Positions 28,101-41,770 are shown, counted from the first letter of the stretch. The stretch is DNA of 64,000 nt from Parus major (GCF_001522545.3 NC_031769.1:16652577-16716576), one strand, 5' to 3'. Translations and numbers: made by a program. The notes: generated by a model from the sequence alone, not told the origin.

Positions 28101-30393
28101 AAAAGTTAATGGCAACAATTCTATTACTAAACAATTACTAAACAGGTAAGTGTACGGCTGCTGTATAGAATTCATGCTTTTCATGCCCTCCTCTTCTTCC
28201 ATCACTCTTTCCTGGATAGGACTTTGAAGGTTGTGGCCCCAGTTTATGGGGACAGCTTCTGTGGCCCCAGGGCCCCAGAGATGTACACAGTGCTTCCATC
28301 CACACCTGCTTCCCCTTCTTTCCCACATCTGTGACCAATGGCAGTCATTTCTTGTGTTACACACATACAAATTCAAAAAGAGAATTAATGTAAAGCCTAT
28401 GGATAATTCAGTGAGAAATCAGGAATTCAAAGTTGATGCATGTCAATTATTACAGGTATTTCAACATTTTCACCATTTAACAGTGTTTCAACAATGATAC
28501 ACAGATTGGGGAAACATCTGCTGCAGTACAACACAATGACAAAGATGCAAATTGTCTCTCCATATAATCATACCATCACCAAAGAAAATACTTTTAGGTT
28601 ACACTTGTAACAAAAATGACTGCTGTAATGTACCATTTTTTTAAAACAATGTTAGAAAACAGTTAGAATAGTCCACTTTTGCATAGTTAAAAGCTACTCT
28701 CAATTACCTATGGAAATGAAACATAACTGAAACGTGCATTAAACATGCAAAAATATTTCTTCCTTAAGTAGCTTACTGAATAATACTTCATGAGAATTGC
28801 TTTTTATAATTCACAGGCTATGTAGCAATAAAGTGGTCCCTTAGAAAGTAATCATTATTACAGAGAAAATTCAAATTTAAAAAGTAAAATTCATTCTACT
28901 ACCAAGAAAAAAAAAAATCAGTCTCACCATTTTTTCACAAAAGTATTTCCAAATATTCATATCATGATGACAGCAGCATTTTATTTAAACATTTATTTCT
29001 AACAGGCATCATATATTAGTTATCCATATAAAAATTCTGTAAAACTAAGCTACCAAGAAATGCCTCCTTCAGCCAGTGTAATGCAGTATTTACTCTGAAG
29101 GGCAGTGGAAAAACGTTAATTACAGAGTTTAAGCTCTACAGAGCAAATATTTCCTCTCACATGCTTATAAACAATTTGCACCATGTCCTATACACACTGG
29201 AAGGTAATGATGTTTTATCATGTCTTTAAAAAGTTTACAAGTTCTGGAGTGCTGCTTTCTTTGACTTCCTTTCTTGGAAGAGAGATAAGATGCTTTGGCT
29301 AAGCCAAAATAACTCAATGAATATCCAACAGTACAAGATAGATATGATTAGTGATGGAACTGGACAAAGGGTATCAAAAGATTTTAAACTTTTCAAGAGG
29401 AAAAAGAGACATGCATTTGATGGGGCTTTGACTGGTAGACAGGATTCTAGAAATGCTCAAAATGTATCACAAAACCATCTGCCATTATCATACAGCAGGA
29501 CTCTGCCCAAGTGTCTTTTTTTCATTTTCTACCCGTAAGAAAGGATTAAGATTAATGCACATTTTTCATCAAGTTTTACTCAGTCTTTCAAATTATACTA
29601 TTTCCAAGAGAAGCTACCTGAAATACATGTTTTCATATGTCAAAATTACACTTTTTTCAAGTGTTAATTCAGGAGAACGCACTGCTGGTGATGCTTCACT
29701 GCATTTCAGAATAACAAGTTTCAGAATGTCTTAATTTCAAGAGAATCTATAACAATTTACTAAACAGCCCTAGCAATCCTCTAACTCTAGGACAGTATTC
29801 TATACCTTGTAGTCTATTTGAAAAACTCCCCATTTATAATGCAGCATTTGTTGTCCAATTAAATGCACCACTATAGATTAAATAAATCTATATTTTAGAT
29901 CTTCCCTCCACTCAAAGATTTTACCATTAGATACTTAGTATATATGAAGGGATAAAAATATTTCAAACCTTGTGCAAGCAGCAAGCCAGCATAATTCAAA
30001 ATTTAGTGTTGTTTCTACTACATCAATTCTCAGAGAAGTTTTGAAAGTAAGTAAGTTGAGATGCTTACTTGCAGCTATTACCCCAAAAAATAAGAATCTG
30101 GATATACTGACTCCCTTTTTTCTATTGTAGTAGAAGGAAGAAGTGTTGAGCTTGTTATAGAATAAGTATCTAAAGCAAACGATTTCTCAAGAAACTTACA
30201 TGCACATCTTCACACACTTATTAGAAATTTAAAAGAAAAAAGTGATGAGCAAAAGCAGCTGGCAAAGGAAGAGTCTTGACACAAGTATAAATAAAGCAGA
30301 GTGGAAATGCAAAGCTCAGAAGGGATGCCATGTTTTCTGGGCATAAATCAGACAGGAAAAACGAATCATGAGAAGGATGAAAGAGCAGCTGAC

Positions 30394-30990
30394 CACAGAA
30401 TCACACAGCAGCTGAACCTGGAAGGCACCTCTGAAAACCATCCAGTCCAAGCTCTGCTCAGAGCAGGCTCAGCTAAACCAGAGTGCCCAGGGCCACGCAC
30501 ATTCAGGTTCTGAGCATCACCAGTGGTGGTCACTCCCTCACATCTATGGACAACCTGCTCTGGTGCCTGACTGCCCTCACAGTGCAATCAAAAAAAGGGC
30601 ATTTTACTGCTTCAGCCTGAAGCCCTGCCTCTTGCCCTGTCACTGTCCTCCCCTGACAGGAGGGGAATCCTGTCAACCTTCTCTTCTCCACACTGTCCAG
30701 TCCAGCTTGCTCAGCCTCTCCTCACTCAACAGGTGCTCCAAGAGCTCGATGACTGTGGTGGCCCTTGGCTGGACTCTCTGCAGAGCATCCATGTCTCAAA
30801 CTGAGGAGCCCAGAAGGGGACACAGCCCTGCAGGGGAGGCCTTGACCAGCTGGAAAAGCTCTGCCTAACTCAGCCCCCGAGGCTGCTGGCAGCAAGAGCA
30901 CACTGCTGGCTCACGGTCAGCGTGGTGCCCACCAGGACCCCCTGTGCCTTCTGCACAAAGCTGCTGCCCGGTTGCTCAGCCTGCAGCCAC
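30394..30990 (-). mobile_element. CR1 LINE 3' fragment
   Basis: The antisense tail begins cacagaatcacacagcagctg, so the element ends in ATTCTGTG at 30394. Known CR1 blocks follow: gctcagagcaggctcagc, cctcacagtgcaatc, ttgccctgtcact, ggcccttggctggactctctgc, gaggagcccagaaggggacacag and cacactgctggctcacggtcag. It stops near 30990. Some small internal deletions against the usual bird CR1 are visible. Two + strand ORFs here (30301-30513, 30563-30868) are element sequence. Confidence 0.9.
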
Positions 30991-32835
30991 AGGTCAAGCC
31001 CACTGAGTTTTACTTTAAAATGTGACAGTAAGACAAAAAACTGGTTAAGATGAAAGATATGGGACTCACTTCATTTAAATTAGAATGCATAGCTACACCG
31101 CTTCACAAATATTTTTTCCCCTAGCCAACCATATTTGAAAGAGGAAAAATTATTAGAATGTTTAGATAGAATTTTTGGTGAATAAAAAGCAGCTATTACA
31201 TTCTGACAAAAATAGTAGAGCTCAGTAATCAAATCCTACTACCTATTTCATGCAAGTAAATGAAAACTGGTTGCCTTGAGAATAGTCAAGGTAAATCCGG
31301 GGACCAAATTTAACTTCAGAGGGATTCTGATCCTGTGGTGAGAACAGCACAATATAACAAATATTGTCTAAGTGGCCTCTAAGCAATATCTGCTTTCCCT
31401 CATCATCTTTTGTAAGTTAAGGAATAATCAAAGACAATAAATATCTTATTTATTTAGTAAGTTTATATACATAGGATGTTGGGAAGAAGTGTATTTCCTT
31501 TCACTATTTTTTCAGTGGTAGAAAAGTGAATAAAATGAACAGATGAACAATAAGAAATGAACAATAAAGAAGTGCAGTAGGATGAAACTCAGTAATAGCT
31601 TACAAAATAGTCAAAACACAAAAAGGCAGTAATGCTCAAAAATCTAATGATCAAAAATGGAATGTTCTGCATTCCCATATTAGTACTGATGCTTAGTATA
31701 CTCATGATCTCAAACAGCAACGAGCAAGAAAGTATTAAACACAAAAGATGAGCCGAAGTAGGTTAGTAAAGACTAAGAAATTTCCAGGAGATCAGTACTT
31801 GATTGCCATCAGTTTACAGTACTGCCAAATGCAAACCAGTTGAAGAAAAAAATTGTATGAGTTACTGAGATGTAAATAAAACCATAGATAACCCAAAAGC
31901 AGTCAATTTTCATTTGCAAAACGGGATTTACCTCCTACCAGAAGTCACCAACAAAAATGACTGTATTTGAATGTCTAGTGTCATAAAATTGTGCTTAAAA
32001 ATAAAGCTAAATTAGTTTTTTCCATTAAGGTTGTTGCTATGATTCGGTACATTGTTTTGAATATAAAGACTCAGCAGCTATTGTCTCCAGTTTTTCTTCA
32101 TGAGATCTTCAATATGTTTTCAAGCTAATTTTAATTTGTTATAGAAAAAAAGAAGGAACTTTCTTCTCTAGGTTGAACTAAACTTGCCTCTTGTGTAGGT
32201 ATGATGAAATATTAAAAAAAAAGCAGGAAAAAGTTATTACAGATGATAAAAGCTTTTTTAAAGATAGACAATGAGTTTTTTCTATTGGTTAACTGCTTCT
32301 CAAGTCTTGGAAAAATAAAACAAAACAGATTTTTTTCCAAGAAAATAAATTAACTGCAGTAAGTATGCATGAACAGAATTTTCCTATTTTAACATTGGAA
32401 ATAACCCTCTGCAGTATATTATCTGAGTAAACTGATAGTTAACTCAAGAAGAAGGAAGCTGTGTCCTTTGCAATGACAACAACAATGTGTTTATCTAAGA
32501 GGAGTTAGGATGACTTCATTTTGGACCAAAATTCTATCAGAAGCCAAGATCACTAAGAAAACTCAAGCTCATCAGACACAGGTTTCAAAAATATATGAGG
32601 ATGCTTAAGTCTTGCTGGAAGTAAGTGAAGCATGGTGTGGGTACTTGCTGTGATGCACCCCAAAACCCCACTCTGAAGATGACCCAGCCTGAGTCCTGGT
32701 TGGAGCACATCAGGACTCTCAACTCACATGTCTGGCACACATCTCTGCAGAAATCAAACTCTGGAGAAAGTAATTCCCACACCTGGAGACCACTCTTCAA
32801 TTCCAGTCTATCAGTTTACAGATAATAATTGTGCC

Positions 32836-32895
32836 TATGGGCCAGCTGTAAAAGGGGGGTAACAGTCTTTGTATTACCTCACAAGATATGGGAGT
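32836..32895 (+). mobile_element. Possible MIR-like SINE 3' piece (weak)
   Basis: The stretch with agctgtaaaaggggggtaac, followed by tattacctcacaag, resembles the old SINE block catctgtaaaatggggataat...acctcacagg. It is short and could be coincidence. Confidence 0.25.
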
Positions 32896-35331
32896 ACTTG
32901 CACACCTTCCAATACAAGCCTGTAAAATCTCTCACAGAGCAGAAAAGATGCTTTGAAACCAAAATGCTGTATTAGTTGTCTAATTGCATGTATCTAATGC
33001 GCTTAATGCTACTAGAGGCATTTTTCAGACATTGTACAGGCCTCTGAATGTAGTGATAACAAAAGAACTCTGAAGCTGTGTTCTGTTTATGCCTGGATTT
33101 GCTACAGCTTCTGCCATTTCACATCTGGGAAAGGTAATTCACAGCCAGTCTGCCATGAGGATGGTGCAGCCTGGCTACAGTCCCCACGCTCCTCACTGCA
33201 AGGTTTTCTGTGCTTCCCAATACACCCTGAACTTCCTTCTCTTGCCCCAGCCAAGCAGCTCTTGTCTCACAGCTCAATCTCTCTCCTGGGAAGATCTCTT
33301 CCCTGCACTCCATCTGCAACTTCCCCTTTGCTCCCACCAGGCATATTTTGTTCATGTTCCACCAGCCAACTAAATTTCTGGGCCTCACCTCTTCCCAAAC
33401 ACAACGGGAAGAAGCACAAGTTCAACTAATCAGCATTGCCTGACAGGATCAGACATGAACATCTCTGTTCACCAGAGAAAGATCCAAAAATTGAAGTCAC
33501 AGATCTGAAAGAACTGGAAACAGATCACCTGTCATATGCAAGATAAACCAAAAAATCTCCCAGCTATTTTAATTTGATAGACAACATCATTCAGCCAGCC
33601 ATTTACCCCTTTTCATGTTTTAACTCTGGGGGAAGGAAAAACTGAAGCAAATAGAACTGACCCAGATGAATTTAAATGCTCAAGTTAAGACTGCTAACAA
33701 GGATGAAAGGAATTTTTGCAAAGGTTTTCTTCTTTGAAGAAAACATTGATAACCAAGATTAGCTCCTGCAAAACACAGACTCATTTAAATTTTTTGTCTG
33801 TAAAGCAAAGATACTGTAGCTAAGCAACCTGGCTCTTCCTTAAACTGAAAGTTGGTTTTCATAGCACCTTGTTTATCACTGAGAACTGACAAACCTCCAC
33901 CTTATTTTATGTAACAGTGTCTGGGGGAGTGCCAGATTAGATCTGGTTTACTGTCATAAGGGGACTTTTCCCATGAATGCAGATGATGCACAAGTTATTT
34001 TTAAAAGAGCATCTGAAATGTTCTTTGTGTCTACAGCATACTCTTCAAACACCCTGAGCTGTTGGAGAGAACAGATACACCTGTCTGCTTCTGAATCCAA
34101 GTGCTGGCTATGTTTTCTTTACCTGAATACTGCAATAAGCCACTGCCCTTTCTGCCTTAGATTCCCCCTTCAGCCCAGGATTGATTTGCTGTAGCATTTA
34201 ATATTTGTTTTCTGCCAATTAAGATGTTGTTTTAAGTGAAAATACATCCTGACGTGCTCTCGACTCTGGCTGGGTACTGCTCTTATCCTATGCTGGATGC
34301 AATCTGTAGCTTCAAAAGTCATTATTATTTCCAAATTGCAAGCTAACTATAGTCCATAAACCCATTCACTCAGACTGAATCACCAAACAGCTTTGCTTTC
34401 AAATTCTTCTAATTCTGACTGCACTCTTCCTAATGGACAGGACAGAAAATACATGCAAGTAATAAGCAAAATCAATGACACTGAGCATGACCCAGTGGGT
34501 TATGACTTCAGATGCTAATCTCTTGCCATGGTTCCCCTCCCACAGACTGTGCACATTAATAGCCTTGTCCCATTCTGACAAGGGCACTGAAAAGCATTTG
34601 CTTGAAAAACCTGGAAAGCACTGGGTTTCCCACCTCCCCTCTCCCAGCTCAGTCCCCATTACAATTCTATTTTTAATCAGCCCCTGCCTCCCCCTTGTTC
34701 AGTTGCTTGTAACCTTGCATACAGTATAATAAAATATGATTGTCCCAAATGTTTCGCTAAACAATAGAAAAAAGATTTTGGCTGCACTGCTCATTTGTTT
34801 TCCCTTCTCAATTGCTTTTGTGTTTGTGCACAGCAAATAAACACACAGTAGGCCTATGCATCCTTCTACAAACACAGATATGCAGCCACTGTATACAGAC
34901 AGCAATGCAGCTTTCTTGTTTACTCTGCTTCCCTCATTTCCTCTAGATATTTTTACTCGCTGTCATTTGTGGAATACTGTTGAAACCCAAAGGGATGTCA
35001 GCTGAGCCTGCCTCACATTGTAAGCTGTTGGCAGGCTCATTAAGGCCAGGGGAACAGCGTGGAGTCTGCTGCCACTGCTCACACACTGATGCTGCTGGCT
35101 GGAAGGATCCAGCTGAGCTCAAGGGGCCACACCAGCTGATTTCTTCAGATGCTCCTCAGCCTTGACGTTATTGCTGGTGTCTCCACAAGGACTCTAAAGT
35201 TGTTACTAAAAGTGCCAGCAGCTGCTGTCAGCATCTATGGAGAAGAAATCCAACATAGTACAAATTTTCAAGGGTTTCAAATGGGGTTAAAGTGCATGTT
35301 TTCTTACTCCAAATAACCAGCCTTGAAGGTC

Positions 35332-35357
35332 CAATGTACAGCACTCCCTGTACATTG
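35332..35357. repeat. Short inverted repeat (10-bp arms, 6-bp loop)
   Basis: caatgtacag and ctgtacattg are perfect reverse complements around cactcc. No further pairing extends from the arms. Confidence 0.8.
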
Positions 35358-37278
35358 AAATTACTTTCTATTTGTTACTGGGTAACTACACTTTTTCTCT
35401 TTGTTAATTTCAGACTTTTCTGCATCGTTTTATGACCTACCCAACTTAATTATTTCTAACTCTGCAGATATTACCTGTCATACTTGCTGCAGCCCCAGAG
35501 AATCCAAATCTCTTGCCCAAAAGCTTTTGGGAAAGCTGTTGCCTATTTGGGAGTCAAGATAGAAGGCAGGAAGCAGAATGTAGCACTCTCCCACAAAAAT
35601 AACACCTGGCCATCAGCCTCTTTCTGGCTGATTCAGTTATTCAAAAAAAAAGGAGAAAAAAGTAACAACCGAAATAGACTTTATCCATGGCTGCAATTTG
35701 GCTTTTCTGCATCAAGCATCACCTAACTTCCTGCTTAATTAGGCTGAGCAGTGTCCAGTTACCCTGAGGTTAAAGGAAGGCACTCTTGTTCATCTAGGTT
35801 GCTATGATATCAGGGATGGATGTGTACTGCCCACAAAAGAGAATAAATCAGGAAAAGTTTTCACTACATATGAGGAATTTAAATAGTCAAATTAAAAATA
35901 GGGAATCCAAAGTTCTCGGTGCTTGTTTCTGTTTTGTACTTGAGGGCACTAAACATAAAGCAAGTTATTTAAGAGGCACCAATCCTAAGGAACACCTAAA
36001 TCTAAGGACAGATGGAAGTTTAAGGAAGATTAGTATGTCTCAGCATTTTGCGTATTTGAGTCGTAATATACCTAATTCACCCAGCCTGACACTATTTTTC
36101 TCCAAGCAAGGACTAGCAGTACAACTATCCCATCACAATCAGGCTGTTCTTGATGACCTTCCAAAGACAAATCCCAGTGCCACAGTTAGCATCATTTCCT
36201 GATGCTGCTGTGCCAGACTATGTGAAGGCAATTACAGTACTTTCAAAAACAGTCTCTATTTTCTGGTGGAAGTTGGATCCCATCCATGCCTTCTCTTTTT
36301 TCTGTCTAGCACATACAGACCACTGGCTTACCATATGTTTCCAGTCACTGTCATATACCTCCATCTCCCTCATCTCAACTCATTTTTATTTAGAAAATAA
36401 ACGCTTCAGAACAGCACAGAAAGTAGGAGAATTTGTCTGCCATGTGCCTAGTAGATTTTAGCCACTATGAAAGCATTTTGATTACTCCAGAACTTTGGTT
36501 TTTTCCTCTTGTTTTTGCATAAAGTCACTATGTTTTCATACCATGTCAGAAGAAGGGAGTTGTATTTCTGAAATTTTTAAATATTCTGAAATATTGAGCT
36601 TTATGCATTTGGTTTGATGGTATTGATGGCCTGGCCACATGGTATGGGCTATACAATGAACACTCAAGGGCCAAATCAGAAATTCCTTATGGCAAAGACT
36701 TATCAAGCAGTCTGCACAGAGGCTACCCTGCAGCCAATACTCAAGTGACCTAACAAAACTAAAGTGAGCAAGGAGGGTCTAACTAAAGCTGAACTGGAAA
36801 TCCAGAGATCTCCATCCTCCTACTCTGCTGGAGACAGACTTTGTAAATGGGGGCAGAGCATTCAACCATCATCAGGCATTTGTTTAACTACTCCTAGGTA
36901 GGTAAGAGAGCACAGGGAATATGATTTCATTAGCATTTATAAGAAAAACTGTGCAGAAATTATTGTTGCACAACTATGTAAGTTACCCTTATTCCACGGA
37001 GTGGGTTCCAATGAAGCAAGTATGAAATCCCATACAAGGTCTTGGACCTTCTCCTGGGTTCAGTTTCTTCTCAGCAGCTGGTACATTGCTGTGTTTTGGA
37101 TTCTCTGGGAGAGAAATGCTGATAGCAGGAGCCAAAACACCAGTGTGCTAAGCAGTGCTCACGTTACATCAAGGACTTTCCAGTTTCCCATGCTCTGCCA
37201 GTGAGGAGGGGCATGAGAAGCAACAGCTGACCTGAACTAGCCAGAGGGATGTCCCACACCATGGAACATCATGCTCAG

Positions 37279-37285
37279 TATATAA
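37279..37285 (+). promoter_or_regulatory. TATA box of the solo LTR
   Basis: TATATAA in the conserved setting catgctcagtatataagctggg of this LTR family. It would drive transcription to the right, antisense to GPR158. Activity today is unknown. Confidence 0.6.
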
Positions 37286-37468
37286 GCTGGGAAGGGTTGG
37301 GCAGGAGGGGTCACTTGCTGCTGGGGGACAGGACAGGCATCAGTCAGCAGGTGATACTGTGCATCATTGCTTGGTCTCAGGTTTCACTTTCCTTTTTTTT
37401 TTTTACATCATGTTAGCAATAGCATATATATTACCATCAGTATTGTTATAATTTACTTTGTTTCCATT

Positions 37469-37474
37469 ATTAAA
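37469..37474 (+). terminator. Polyadenylation signal of the solo LTR
   Basis: ATTAAA within the conserved R/U5-side motif attaaactgttcttatctcaaccca of the LTR. It acts in the + direction only, so it should not cut short the GPR158 transcript, which runs the other way. Confidence 0.6.
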
Positions 37475-38855
37475 CTGTTCTTATCTCAACCCACCATCTT
37501 TATCTTTTTTTCCCAAATTCTCCTCCTCATGGCCGTGGGGGCAGGGGAAATGAGTGAATGACTCTGTGTGGTACTTAGTTACCAAATGGGGCTAAACCAC
37601 AAAATATCTAAGACTGGATTTTTTCCCCTTTTACTCTCACTTGCAGAGATGCAACTTACAGTCCCACCCCTCTGCTGACAGATTTTGCTCATAAGACATT
37701 AGGAGAAGGAGGAGCACTTGCCAAAGTATATAATCACATAGAATATATTGAAAAACAAGGTTTACCAGATCACATGGGAAACAACATTCTCTTCTAGGAA
37801 GAAACATGAGGGATTTAAAAACTATTCCCTTGAATTCAGAAGTCAAAAAGCTGACAAAGAAAAACATTTTTCCACTTGCAGAAATATTTAGTCTTAAATC
37901 GGTCTTTATCAAAGACTTCATTTTGCATTTCAAGTTTATTTTATGAGAAAAATCCAAGACAAAAATACCAAAAAAAAGATGTTTACAATAATTCTGAGCT
38001 CTTCTTGTTCAAATATGCTAGCAGCTGAATTCATCAAAACCAACTGTCTTTCTAAACTTAGACTTGGTTTTGGTAAATTGGCATTTTACAAAAAAATTAG
38101 GCAAACATCTCCTGACTTCTGGTAGATAAATGTCAACTTTCCCTACATTTTCATTGGCATTTTCAAAAGTACAGAAGTGCACAAGGTACCTACTCTCACA
38201 GAAAACAAATGGGTGCCTTTGAAATCACCTTTACACAGCAGAATTAAAAGAAAAAATCAAAATGTATTTTGTTTAAAAGTTTAATTGAACATATATGACT
38301 GGCCAGTCTGAATGATCTATGATTTGCTGACAGATGGAACACAGACCTTCAGAAGAAAGGGAAAGCAGGAAGGAGCTGAGCACAAACATTTTAGTCAGCT
38401 CTGTCAAAATGTTGGCGTTTCTACTAAGAAGGAATTACAGTACCCAATTCTGCCTGTTATTCTGTACCACTCTATCAAGTGACCATGTTTTTCTGAATAA
38501 TTACCATTAGCATTTCAGCTACTTCTACTATATTTTTCAAAGCTGTCCAAACAAAAGTGACACTGACATTAAAATCCTATTTTGATTTTGAGCACAAAAT
38601 TGTCTGACTTGGAAAGCAGAATCTCATAAATTATTTCTTATCTCTTCACAGTAACTTGGCTTCTGTTTTAACATCAATAATTCTGAAATGTAGGCACTTC
38701 TGACACTCACGCATTCCACAACACCTCACACAAAGATTTCTTCAGCCCTAAAAAACTGCATTTAATGTCTGTAAAATAAGTAACATTAATACTACAGAAC
38801 ACTACTCATTGTAAAGATTTGTTACTGAAATGAGGTCCCTTAGGGACAGACATAC

Positions 38856-38961
38856 CTCAGAATTGTTGAGGTGACACCTGTGCGTCCCTGAGAACCATCC
38901 CTCGCTCGAACACTGGTCAATGTCCACCTTCTGCAGATTGATGTCGACTTTGACAACACCT
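38856..38961 (-). CDS. GPR158: GPR158 coding exon 2: continuation of the extracellular domain
   Basis: A 106-bp internal exon: one base completing Arg291, then 35 codons (residues 292-326). The acceptor is ctctctgttttcag|A and the donor GAG|gtatgt at 38856/38855, so it ends in phase 0. The peptide starts GVVKVDINLQKVDIDQC and ends CHLNNSE, nearly identical to what I recall of human GPR158 at this point. Asp297 corresponds by the residue offset to an acidic residue (human Asp307) reported near the ligand pocket. Cys308 and Cys321 and a potential glycosylation site at Asn323 or Asn324 (NNS at the exon end) are visible. The next residues in the family begin the EGF-like cysteine-rich stretch, which should be in exon 3; I did not find it in the 38.8 kb to the left. 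Open reading on both sides beyond the splice sites is intronic. Confidence 0.94.
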
Positions 38962-41770
38962 CTGAAAACAGAGAGAAACAGCCTTGAACACAACTGCAGA
39001 AATAAGTTAAACTTTTCTATGATGCTGGTTAGCCTGAAAAGCAGAACTACATCTTTCTTCTAAATATGGAATTTGATAAAAGGTCTAAGACCAGAGAAGT
39101 TTTGTGCTCCCAGAGCCACGGTCACAGAAACACATTTTTATTTTACACTTTACTGAGATGTACTATGACAAGAGCTCAGTAAATCTAACATTAGCAGTAG
39201 GGTGGCAGTTAAGAACAAGTTGAATGTCCAGACAATTCACAATGCCCTTCACATTTTACCATGCAGCAAAGACCCAGAGTAAAACAGGAAAAGATCTGCA
39301 CTACTTTTTCTGGAGCCAGCAACCTTCCCAGCCAGTTCTGAGTGCAAGGCACCAGACACTGCACCTCACCCAACATCCAGCAAAAACTACATTCTCCCCT
39401 TTGCTCCTGGGAATCCTATTTGCCAAAACAATTGGCAATAGACCTTTTCTGTAAGTGTCCCCAGAGACAACCCAGCCTCCAGAGACATTCAGGGCTGTTC
39501 TCTGCAGCCCAACATCCTTCTCCAGAAGGCATCCAAGCCCTCTCCGCACTCCTCTGCCAGCTGGCTCTGCAATAAAACCTGATACAACATCTGCACAAGC
39601 CAGCAACAGACCACTGATGTCTGTGAAACCAAAAACAAGTTTCCCACACACATGTGCTGAAGGACCATCTGAATTGTGTAAGCCCTATACCAGGGGGTCT
39701 CTAAGGTTTCGCCATCAACAGTTTACCTCAAAAATTCTTTTGAAAGAAAAGCTAACAAGCCAATTGCAAAGTTGGCACTATTTTATAAAAAACTTGAAAA
39801 TCATTAGAAGAAAAAAGGTACAAGACTGTTGTTCTATAGCTTAAAAAAAAAAAGTCTTCAAAGATTTACATATTCTTCAGAATGACCTAGGACATTTATA
39901 GCACCATTTTGTCAGCATGTGTCATCTCTGACTGCTTTGCTGCAGTCCAGACTTGACAAAAATGTCAATATGCAATTTGTAGTTGCTAAATCAGTACACA
40001 AACTCATTCATAGTGGATGAATGCTCTGTGCTAATTTCTTAAATCTGGAATACCATTCCCTTCAAGTCAATCATTTCAGCCACTTGGGACAGATGTTTTC
40101 ATTTCCACAGTCTGGACTTCCACAACTACAAACACCATCCTCTCCCTTCTTTCAGGCTGTGAACTAACAAGGGCATGGCTCTATCTCAGAAGCACCTCAT
40201 TCACCTCAAAGTGTGTTCCCTCTTTTAATTAATGCCAATTACACAACAATAGCAACAAGATAGCTACAGACCCATATATTTGAGAGGATATATACAAAAA
40301 ATTGGAACGGGCATAAGAGTGAACTTGATCAAAATCAGGACAATACTGTTCCCTCATATCTCACCCCTGTACAAGAGTCCACAACAGCCGAGTTTGGACA
40401 TTCATCTTCAGACATGCTATATAGTAAGTGGAGAAACAACTACATCATGTAAGTGGTCAGAAGAATGCATTAGAAAATTACATAAAACAGACAGTAGGAA
40501 GTTTGACAGTACAGGAGCACTTAACCCCACTCAGTCTTCTGATTAGAATCTAAACAACATAATGCTGGGCACATTTAGAAATTACTTGAAATATTTAAGT
40601 GCTAGTTCTAGCAAGTTAAATTTAAAATAGCACACACCACACACTTCTGGAAAATTCTGATATATTTTTGATTTACAGCTTTGTGCCTTTATACATTTGT
40701 TTTGAACAGCAGTTTCACCAAGGACTGCTCAAACCATAACTCTACCCCAAGGAACTGTTTTACCCATGCTCCAGGTGAGCAATAATGTCAAAAGGAAAAA
40801 CTGCCATACTGCACAGATTATCTCTTCAAAATGCTGATATCAGTGGATTAAAAATTTAACACAGCAAGAAGGTGCCTGATTCAGATGCCCATAGCAGAGA
40901 GATAACAGGTCACTCATCCTGTCATGGGTAGATCCCACCCAGGAGGTTTCTATTCTTTTCTGGACCTTTATGAGCTAAGACAAATATTAGTGTGTGGGCT
41001 GAGGACAGGAGGCACAAAGCAGGCGACAGGACCAGGACCAACACTATTCCTTGCTCTCCTAATTCACGTTATACACCAGTCACACTGGCAAACCTATAAA
41101 GGATTAGCACAACCCTGATTACTTCAAATAAAACCGTTTATACAAGTAGGAAAAACAGTGATGATCCAACTTTAATAGAAATGCAACCCATTCACCTGGG
41201 AGACTTGAAGCACCTGAGGGAAGAAGGTTTGATTTCCTTTACATGGGAAGTTTTTCCCTTGTGTACATTTTGCTTTTAACTGGTAGGAGAGGAAACCCAC
41301 CTTTTCCTCCTCAAACACTTCTGCTAAGTACAGATCACAAATAAAGGACAAACTAATCACTGCCAGAAGAGAAGAAACATATTTAAGAGTTTGCTGTGTC
41401 TTATCACAAGCAAGCCCTATAGAAGCAGTGTGCCAGTAAAAAAAGGATATAAATATTTTCCAAAGAAAACTTACCTAGAGGTTACTTGTGAGAAAGACAA
41501 CACACACAAGCCAGAGAAATTCGAGTCAGTAAGTACACTGAGAAAGCATTTCAGTATGGCCTTGTACCAGAGGCACTGCAATTTGGAGAATTTGCAGCAT
41601 GTTCTAGTGGGACAAGCATCAGAAAGCAGGAGAGCATCCTAACACTCAGCCATGTGCTAGAAAGAAAGGAAAATACTTCTGGACTTCTCACATCACAATT
41701 GATTAAAGAACTTACATCCTTTGAAAGTTCCTTAATGCAATTATTGTTTTAAAAATAGATGTGAAAATCA

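Larger units (their letters stand above)
37050..37601 (+). mobile_element. Solo LTR of an avian endogenous retrovirus
   Basis: About 550 bp with the layout of a common avian ERV LTR. The 5' part is about 37050-37270 (cctgggttcag..., ctggtacattgctgtgttttgg, gctaagcagtgctcac, catgctcagtatataa). It is followed by a TATA box at 37279-37285, a T-rich middle, the polyadenylation signal ATTAAA at 37469-37474 in the typical attaaactgttcttatctcaaccca context, and the end ggtacttagttaccaa...ggggctaaaccaca at 37601. No internal retroviral genes and no second LTR are in the window, so it is a solo LTR. It lies antisense to GPR158 in intron 2. The left boundary is uncertain by about 10 bp and I see no clear target-site duplication. 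Confidence 0.85.
1..38855 (-). other. GPR158: GPR158 intron 2, left part (exon 3 not seen)
   Basis: Everything left of the exon 2 donor reads as intron. I looked on the minus strand for the cysteine-rich and first transmembrane segments that follow exon 2 in this family and found none, so the intron should run off the window. Recognisable contents are listed separately: MIR-like piece, ancient CR1/L3 fossil, inverted repeat pair, CR1 3' ends, solo LTR, short hairpins and simple repeats. In the stretches between them (1-3490, 3620-12840, 13265-19360, 19542-20260, 20396-21819, 21981-30393, 30991-37049, 37602-38855) I see ordinary AT-rich, unique-looking DNA and no supported gene. Confidence 0.75.

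Noticed and set aside
28150..28340. GC-richer island in intron 2 that could be an alternative exon
   Set aside because: A gtaagt-like sequence sits at its left edge on the + strand only; no matching sites on the gene strand and no homology recognised.
27999..28376. 125-codon minus-strand ORF in intron 2
   Set aside because: No family resemblance, low-complexity acidic stretch and no plausible splice partners; treated as chance.
30563..30868. 101-codon + strand ORF
   Set aside because: Lies wholly inside a CR1 fragment read in antisense.
36150..36461. 103-codon + strand ORF
   Set aside because: No recognisable domain, antisense to the intron, length expected by chance.
39455..39844. 129-codon + strand ORF near exon 2
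   Set aside because: Overlaps another open frame, contains no recognisable motif and ends in AT-rich sequence; not supported as a gene.
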